Shown here piece after piece: positions 57,867 through 64,000 of a DNA stretch of 64,000 nt. Below the pieces are notes generated by a model. The model was given only the letters and a program-made list of their open reading frames with translations, did not search any database and had not been told where the DNA came from. The stretch comes from Liquidambar formosana (taxonomy: Eukaryota > Streptophyta > Magnoliopsida > Saxifragales > Altingiaceae). Numbering within the stretch: position 1 is the stretch's first letter; every line of letters begins with the position of its first letter. Location of the stretch: NCBI GenBank assembly GCA_039720395.1, contig CM077820.1, positions 9,709,338 through 9,773,337 of the forward strand, given 5' to 3'. The position numbers were made by a program, and so were the translations under genes.

Positions 57867-60806
57867 TGGCAACTATTGCTCCATAGGTATCTCCTCTCCA
57901 ATGGTTCCAATTCTCTGAACAAATTAAAAGTTCAAAACTAAAGCTAACCAAGAATTTCGCCCTCCTGTGCTTCTTCTACGCGTGCCTTGACAATTCAGCT
58001 CGACTTGATCGAGAATGTTACTTAGCTTTAATCTTTTCTCAATAGAGAAAGTGAAATGGAAAATATTCAGCAGCACCAATAACTCTTTAAATTAAAATGA
58101 GATGAAACATGCTTCTTCCTGTTATCGCAACATGAAAACCTTAAATAAAATGTTCTATATATCTTCTTTTCCAACAAAACAAGGAACTTATGATAATCAG
58201 CTTTTTAAGTGATAACAATGAGGTGAGATCACCAAACAGCCTCATGTCAACGTGCATACTTTTCATCTCCGGCCCCAAAATACTTTTTTGTTTTTTTTAT
58301 CAGCAAAAGATAAGTTTATCAAGGGAGAGAAAATAAAAATACCCCAACAAGGAGATTGAGGATCATAGCAAAACAACCCATACCTACATAAAAACCAAGC
58401 AGAGCACCCCCAAAACAAAGCAGCCCATACTGACACTAAAGCTACACCCGAAAATGAAACAATAATAACACCAGGCCGACAACGGAATAGCCACCAGAAT
58501 ACACTCCAAAAATGGAAGAAATATACTCCAGCTATAAAACAAACACTGCAGCAATGAAACAAACCTGAATTGCAAGACAACCAGACCCCACCTGAAATGC
58601 AAGACATCACTACTTCTCTTTACAGTACAAAAGCAAAGGACCTTTAACTATAAAGTCATCAAAACAAATTGCCGTTGGTATTATCCCTATGAATTGTAAG
58701 TAGAAACCAACCATCCAAAAGAGTATTTACCTTTGGATTCTTCCCAGAAATTGTCACCAACAACAAATTGCAGTAAGTTTAATCTAAGAGGGCTCATAGT
58801 TCCATTAGACAACGTTAAGTCAACAAAGCAATTTTCTTTTGGGACCGGGGAATCTATGAAGTTTGGTCTATAGACCATTTAGTGCTTTTAGCATCATTGA
58901 TGATTGCAATTGTGGTTTGCAAAAAGAAAGGTGAATGGGAACAAGTATAATGGTTGAGCCTAAGGAAACATAGATTCTGGTTGATCTAGATCTAGTTCCA
59001 AGATAACTAATCAACTCATGTGAGATATGCAGAAAGTCCCCATGGCTAAGTTGTGAGAATAGAGCTACATGCACCAACTCTCTGCACCAATTCGTGAGAC
59101 TGATGATGTGGCATTAACTCATTAGAAAAATTACTCCCTACAAACCATCTGACACCATATCATAAGCCACGTTGCGTAGATGCAGAGAGTTGGTGCAAGT
59201 AGCATTCTCCCTTTATATAAACATATAGATTGGCTGCAATGCCACAAATTTGATTTGCATTATGAAGTTGGTTTGTATGTACAATCAATTTACCCTAATA
59301 CAGTAATAAAACGAGATGAATGAAAATCAACTTACTCCTATACAGTTGATAAACAAATTAAATGAGAAAATAGAATCAAACTAGTTTAAAGTAATCTCAA
59401 TATAGTTTCAGCAGATGGTCAAGTATATGGATCAGATGACTAAGTCTGAAAACTAGGGCAACAATCTTTGGGTTCCCCTCTGGTATCATATCTCAGAGCA
59501 AAACCAATTCTAGAATCAAGCTCTCACTATATGCATCCAGTGCATAGACAGCTTGTCTCAGTCTTTGCAATAAAGAAAAAAAATGAAGAAATAGAATCAA
59601 TAACTAGGACTGTACATAGAGTGGAATAGGAGCATCTGTCGACAAAAGGATCACCCTAATAAGATGGGACAGGAACATACATATGATTCATGGGGAGATA
59701 AAGAAATAGATTGAACCTGTCATGCACCCTTCCAAGGAACAAGGCACTTCTCCATTCTCAATTTTGAAAATTACAAATTATGTCTCCAAAAACTAATAGC
59801 CTTTGGCTTTTATAGAGGAAATGACAATAGAACATTATAACAAGAGAAACTCTTAGAAATAGTGGAATTCATTTCATCTCTTCATTATATTATCTTTACA
59901 ACTTAATTTATTTTCGTAGTTTGTTCTGTGAATTTGTTTTGTGGTAAAATTAGAAATTGTGTAGTAACACTACCATATACCGTTAATAAAATCTTCAAAT
60001 TGTTGCAAAAGATTGATGGTTTTCATCTGTAGAGTTATTTTAGTTTAACATAATAGAGAACCAAATGTTTATATAAGGCATATATACCTAAAGGTAGGTT
60101 TATAAATTAAAACTTAAAGAAAAAAATCCAATCCAGAAATACATGCGCCAAAGGTTCTAAAAAAAAAAAAATTGTGGTTAACATCAACATGCACATAGTG
60201 AACTTACCCAGCCATCAAGTAAATTACCATAGTGAGCTGTACCATCTTAGATGCTAATGTTGGCATGTGTCAAGTCCAGAAACCCAAACTGGAGGAAGAT
60301 GAAAAAATATTAATCATTGTAAATTAAGCAGAGGCGATACACTCATTTTCTTTTTGTTTTGCTTTTCTTTCCTTCTCTTGTTTTTCTATGTAGTAAACGG
60401 GAAAGTGTATCATACAATTCCTCTTTTTTTTTTTTCTTAAGTGATAGGATGATCGAAACCTTTAATTCCATGATAGAAATAACACCTATGCTACAAGGCC
60501 ACTAGTAATTGATACTCATTAAGCATATGTGATTACGATGACAGGATACCCTATAAAAGGCTAGCTCAAACAGGGGAAAAATTATATATATTGTAAATGA
60601 GATCAAATACTATCTAAGATTTTCACATTCCATAAGAGTTTCTCAGAAAGGAAACCTGCAAAGTGAGAAACAGTGAAACACCATATCCATATGGTATTAA
60701 GTCATCTAAATAAGACCAAGTTCGCTGTATAGCTAGATCACAGGGAAAGTCAGCACAGGGGGTACTAGTCCACAACAAGCAGTCACATTTTTTTTTTCTT
60801 GCAAAA
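57867..60806. other. Duplicated block downstream of bHLH E
   Basis: No gene. Immediately after the CACTA element the sequence resumes the homology to 23.27 kb. 58655-58960 matches 23860-24075, 59765-59885 matches 25595-25725, and 59260-59440 matches 16560-16765. From about 60190 it matches the 3' flanks of A, B and C. The open frames at 58263-58610 and 58687-59077 are not supported. Confidence 0.6.
58283..58605 (-). mobile_element. LINE 3' end, antisense
   Basis: TTTTTTGTTTTTTTTATCAG, then CAAAAGATAAGTTTATCAAG and A/C-rich sequence. The paralogous 23.4-23.9 kb segment lacks this body. About 320 bp are present, with no coding block recognised. Confidence 0.5.
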
Positions 60807-60918
60807 TCATCTTGAAGACGGATTCACGATCTCACTGAGTTTCCTTTGCAGCCCAGGTAGATCGACGCACGTCAGATCAGTGACCTGTTGAAGTAAATTG
60901 AAAAATAAAAACCAAAAA

Positions 60919-60960
<42 letters not shown>

Positions 60961-62146
60961 GAAAGAAAAAAAGAGACGGTCTTGCACTTCAATGACAACT
61001 TAAAAAATTTCATGAAACCGTAAACCTAGAAATCAATGATTAGTGTAAATACCTCAGACTGGATAGTGTGAAACAACCTTTTATTTTCCTTGGTGGAACC
61101 ACAGCTAAGAACAGTAAATTCTTCTTCAAGAAGTGTTTCCACCACTCGTGATAGCGGAAACCCTTCCTCTCTGAAGCCACTACTGATCACAATCTCCACT
61201 CCACCAAAATATGGGCGGACAATAACACAGTTGGGCGACAGATTTGAGCTTTCCTTGTGGCAACTATGAGAACTTGGAGTAGACAACTTTTTTAGCTCAT
61301 CTCTCTTAACACCCAGTTCTTTGATCTTCTTTTGCAGGTGTTCTATATAATTCACTGCTCCATTCATGTGGTCGGCCACTGAACGCTTTCCCTGTAAGCC
61401 CATCACCATATCCCAAAAGCCCACAATTATGTAAACCCAACACACACACACACACACACACACATGCCATTTCTTGACATGATTTAGAAACCCTGTAAAG
61501 TTTGCCGGTTTGCCAAAGTATAAATGAAGGAAAAGGAGGAGGAAAAAGATTTTCATCACCTTGACAAATTCGTTAGGGAGCAATGATCGAAGTGACACAT
61601 TAAGAGTAGCTATTTGTCGCCTTCTTTGCTGCTCAAGCTCCCTATGCATTATCTTCTTGTTGTCATCATTCATATTACCAAAATTATTGTTCGGAGTAGC
61701 TAATATTTTTTGCCGTGTTTTGGTGTATCATATGGGAGATGTATCATTTATATTTGGCCGTGTTTTTTGAGTTTGTTTGGTTTGGGTTGGCTTTCCATTG
61801 GGCGGTTTTTGGTTTCTGTAAGTTGTAGTCTATTTTCATCTCCTTGTTGAGAAATTTTGGGCTGAATGATCATTTGGGGGAGTTGGTGTTTTCCGATTTG
61901 AGCGGATTGTATTTGCTTCATGTATCTCATTTTCTCTAATTAATAAAATTTTCTTTTGCTGATCAAAAAAATATATATATATATTTTTTGCCGCGGTCTC
62001 ATCTTGTCGGTAAGATTACTTCCCCCAAGTGAAGCATGACCCATAAAAAGATCTTGTTGGGTCACACGTTCTTGGTAGGGAATAGAGGAGATGTGGAACA
62101 AATCATCTTCCTGGTGGAAAGGAAACTTTGTAGATTGATCGTTCAT
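60807..62146 (-). pseudogene. bHLH transcription factor E, exon 1 split by a LINE insertion
   Basis: Partner of gene D. Exons: 62146-61560 (with a 265-bp insert plus a 13-bp duplication), 61391-61053 and 60884-60807; GT-AG introns of 168 and 168 bp contain (CA)n and (TA)n tracts. Without the insert exon 1 would be 309 bp, and the whole frame 726 bp (241 codons plus stop), with no other defect seen. The insert brings an in-frame stop soon after residue 55. The basic region HRELEQQRRRQI keeps the His, Glu and Arg-Arg pair but has Gln where Arg follows Glu. The ATG at 61673 lies after the insert and before the basic region, so a shortened protein of about 176 aa with the complete bHLH domain is conceivable (inference). 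Classed as a pseudogene pending transcript data. Confidence 0.85.
61716..61980 (+). mobile_element. LINE 3'-end insertion in bHLH E exon 1
   Basis: The 13-bp site ATATTTTTTGCCG occurs at 61703-61715 and again at 61981-61993. The 265-bp insert ends TTAATAAAATTTTCTTTTGC, then TGATCAAAAAA and an AT tail, the L1 3' end shared with other copies here. It is on the opposite strand to the gene. Gene D keeps the uninterrupted site (GCTAATATCTTTTGCGGCCG). Confidence 0.88.
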
Positions 62147-62174
62147 GGTTCACGGTATCCGTCTTTGTGGCAAG

Positions 62175-62262
62175 CAGGACTTAGAGAAGGAGATACGTTT
62201 GTTAGGGTATGAGATCTTAGATGGGCCTAAGATGCCAAGATTCTCTGAGATCTCATCATAGA
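62175..62262 (-). promoter_or_regulatory. Proximal promoter of bHLH E
   Basis: The plus strand reads TATGAGATCTTAGATGGGCC (about 62207-62226), as in gene D. The TATA position on the minus strand is TATGATG (62260-62254). Confidence 0.6.
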
Positions 62263-62291
62263 CAAATGATTATTAAAAGTTACCTCATTAG

Positions 62292-62834
62292 CAATGACGA
62301 AGTTAGGAATTCAGTTCAGGTGAGACAAATTTACCAACAACCCCCTACCGACGACGATTGGCTTAAGGGCTATCGGCAGCAACCCGTTGTCTCCCTTTGA
62401 CTGCTTGCTATAGGTGACGGCTCAGAAACTATGGACAGCACTCAAGGGAGGGTGGGTTACTGTGTTGGGGTTAGGGCCCTTGGGATCTCTCAATGGAAGA
62501 AGAGAGAGGCATTTGAACTTTGAAAGTTTGAAGTCTTCAAGGGATTGTGGCAATGCATACCGTTGTCAGTTCTCTCACGCAACATTAAATGGGGATGGGG
62601 ATTTGACATCTTCTTTTTTTTCTTTTAATAACTATTAGTAAATATTTGGACTCAAACTCCAAATGGCAGGGTGTGGAAGAATTTTTCTCAAAAAATAATT
62701 CAAAAGCTTAGGAGATAGGTAGAGATTTGACAAATCTATCCTGACAAACTCCAAGGCATAGGGTCTAGTAAAAAATTCAAAAAAGTTAAGGGTTGGCATC
62801 TGCCTTACTTGGGGCTAATGTAGCTTCGCCCCTG
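62292..62834. mobile_element. hAT element, 543 bp, non-autonomous
   Basis: Ends CAATGACGAAGTTAG and inverse CAGGGGCGAAGCTAC are imperfect terminal repeats of the CAGGG-type. A perfect 8-bp duplication CTCATTAG flanks it (62284-62291 and 62835-62842). The duplicated copy at about 63417 reads ACCTCATTAGCCG, an empty site. No transposase domain is seen. Confidence 0.85.
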
Positions 62835-63137
62835 CTCATTAGCCGTTTTAATTAAAGCTGTTTCTATGGTCAAGCCACTTTTGTAGGGAAGAATTCACAC
62901 CCATCTGTATTCACATTTCATTAACCTGGTCGGTGCACCAATTATTGAGGCCCAGCTTGGCCAACCCAATTTAACCCAGCCATGTCGGGAGGTCTTATAT
63001 TGTCTAAATATTGAGCGAATTTGATATGATTTTATATATCTTTTTAGGCCTTCACGACTTCACCTAATAGCTTATACGTTTAGGTTAGAAACTTAAGATA
63101 ATATCGTCTAAATATATTAGGCTTTTAGGTTGAAATC
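62835..63137. repeat. Duplicated segment, copy 1
   Basis: About 300 bp (from CTCATTAGCCGTTTTAA) nearly identical to 63417-63722. Shared phrases include GGGAAGAATTCACACCCATC and CATTAACCTGGTCGGTGCAC. It is also related to the upstream flank of gene D near 27600-27740, so it is the distal promoter region of gene E, later duplicated. Confidence 0.85.
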
Positions 63138-63400
63138 TTTTTTTTTTTTTTTTTAATGTCAGAAAAAGGAAAGTATTATTAAATCAAGGATGAAACAGTA
63201 CGTTGGGTACAAAATAGAACTAAAGATAGCAAGACCAGCCAAATCAAATATTCAAACACATACTATACAAAGAGTAAACCCAGATTTGGACCCCCCAAAA
63301 TAATAACCAATCAGAAACAGCCAAAGAGAAAAACAGAAACAGCCAAATACAACCAAAACACTGCAGCAAAACAGGGCGAGCTAGGCTGTTTCAATCGTCA
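63138..63400 (-). mobile_element. LINE 3' end, antisense
   Basis: Poly-T (about 63138-63155), then AAAGTATTATTAAATCAAGG and A/C-rich sequence. It lies between the two duplicated segments. No target duplication was fixed. Confidence 0.5.
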
Positions 63401-63407
63401 TTGCCAT

Positions 63408-63725
63408 ATTAAAAGTTACCTCATTAGCCGTTTTAACTAAAGCTGTTTCTATGGTCAAGCCACTTTTAGTAGGGAAGAATTCACACCCATCTGCATCCAC
63501 ATTTCATTAACCTGGTCGGTGCACCAATGATTGAGGCCTAGCTTGGCCAACCAAATTTAACCCAGCCATGTTGGGAGGTCTCATATTGTCTAAATATTGA
63601 GTGAATTTGTTATGATTTCATATATCTTTTTGGGCCTCACGGCTTCACCTAATAGTTTATACCTTTAGGCTAGAAACTTAAGATAATATCGTCTAAATAT
63701 ATTAGGTTTTTAGGTTGAAACCTTA
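63408..63725. repeat. Duplicated segment, copy 2
   Basis: Second copy of 62270-62291 plus 62835-63137, without the hAT insertion, ending GGTTGAAACC. Confidence 0.85.
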
Positions 63726-64000
63726 ACAACCCAAACCCATTATGATGTTTACTTTATAAAATATTCAAGTCAATTCAAAAAAGCCATGAATCCTAGTCAC
63801 TTGGAATCCCCACTACAGAACACCATCATCCGGTCGGTTTCAATCTTCATTGCCATTTTCTCTTTTTTACTCACACATTTGAAAATAGTGTTGCATAAAC
63901 TATAGTGATTGATGAACTTTGTAATTTGCCTTCATCCACATTGAGACTTAGTTTTGACTTGTAATTTTGAGTAATCCTGAATGAATACATCAATTTTTTT
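63726..64000. other. Intergenic DNA to window end
   Basis: AT-rich; nothing recognised. CGGTTTCAATCTTCATTGCC near 63836 resembles GCTGTTTCAATCGTCATTGC near 63387. Confidence 0.5.

Noticed and set aside
58263..58610. 115-codon minus-strand frame rich in Cys, Trp and Phe
   Set aside because: It lies in the antisense LINE tail and has the composition of translated repeat sequence.

Overview
The window is nuclear DNA of a flowering plant, almost certainly a eudicot. It is AT-rich, its genes have short introns, and its gaps are packed with plant transposon families (solo LTRs, CACTA, hAT, Mutator-like, Harbinger and mariner miniature elements, L1-type LINE 3' ends). Species cannot be named from the sequence alone. 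All recognised host genes lie on the minus strand.

Layout. 1-10106: no host gene; a solo LTR with a perfect 5-bp target duplication (1049-3153), a decayed L1 reverse-transcriptase scrap (about 3790-3985), a Harbinger/Tourist MITE (4458-4676) and simple repeats. 10107-11951: an apparently intact four-exon receptor-like cytoplasmic kinase resembling Arabidopsis At3g15890 (PTI1-like), 369 aa, with one probable GC-AG intron. 13320-13716: a hairpin Mutator-like MITE. 18535-62146: a tandem cluster of five related three-exon bHLH transcription-factor genes of the bHLH36/118/120/125 type. In map order they are called here A (18535-19611), D (26429-27468), B (31341-32335), C (43748-44745) and E (60807-62146). 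B, C and D have open reading frames of 245, 239 and 243 codons. A is a pseudogene (frameshift, deletion, altered basic region). E is broken by a LINE 3'-end insertion in exon 1.

The cluster grew by segmental duplication, not by copying of genes alone. Flanking non-coding sequence is shared between A, B and C. The stretch from about 22.3 kb to gene D is collinear with the stretch from about 47.8 kb to gene E, so an ancestral A-D pair appears to have given C-E. Transposons separate the copies and several have datable empty sites in a paralogous block. The clearest are the 7.1-kb CACTA element (50787-57863) and a solo LTR (50058-50631), both inserted in the copy of 22.96-23.3 kb, and a hAT element (62292-62834) whose empty site survives at about 63.42 kb.

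The five bHLH genes share about 100 bp of promoter with a GGGCCTAA block. A TATAAAG box is kept only in A and C. B, C and D are candidates for functional regulators; D has lost the DNA-contacting His of the basic region. No new multi-gene system was found. The main interest is the birth and decay of a tandem transcription-factor cluster shaped by nested insertions. All homology statements come from reading the sequence by eye; no searches were run.
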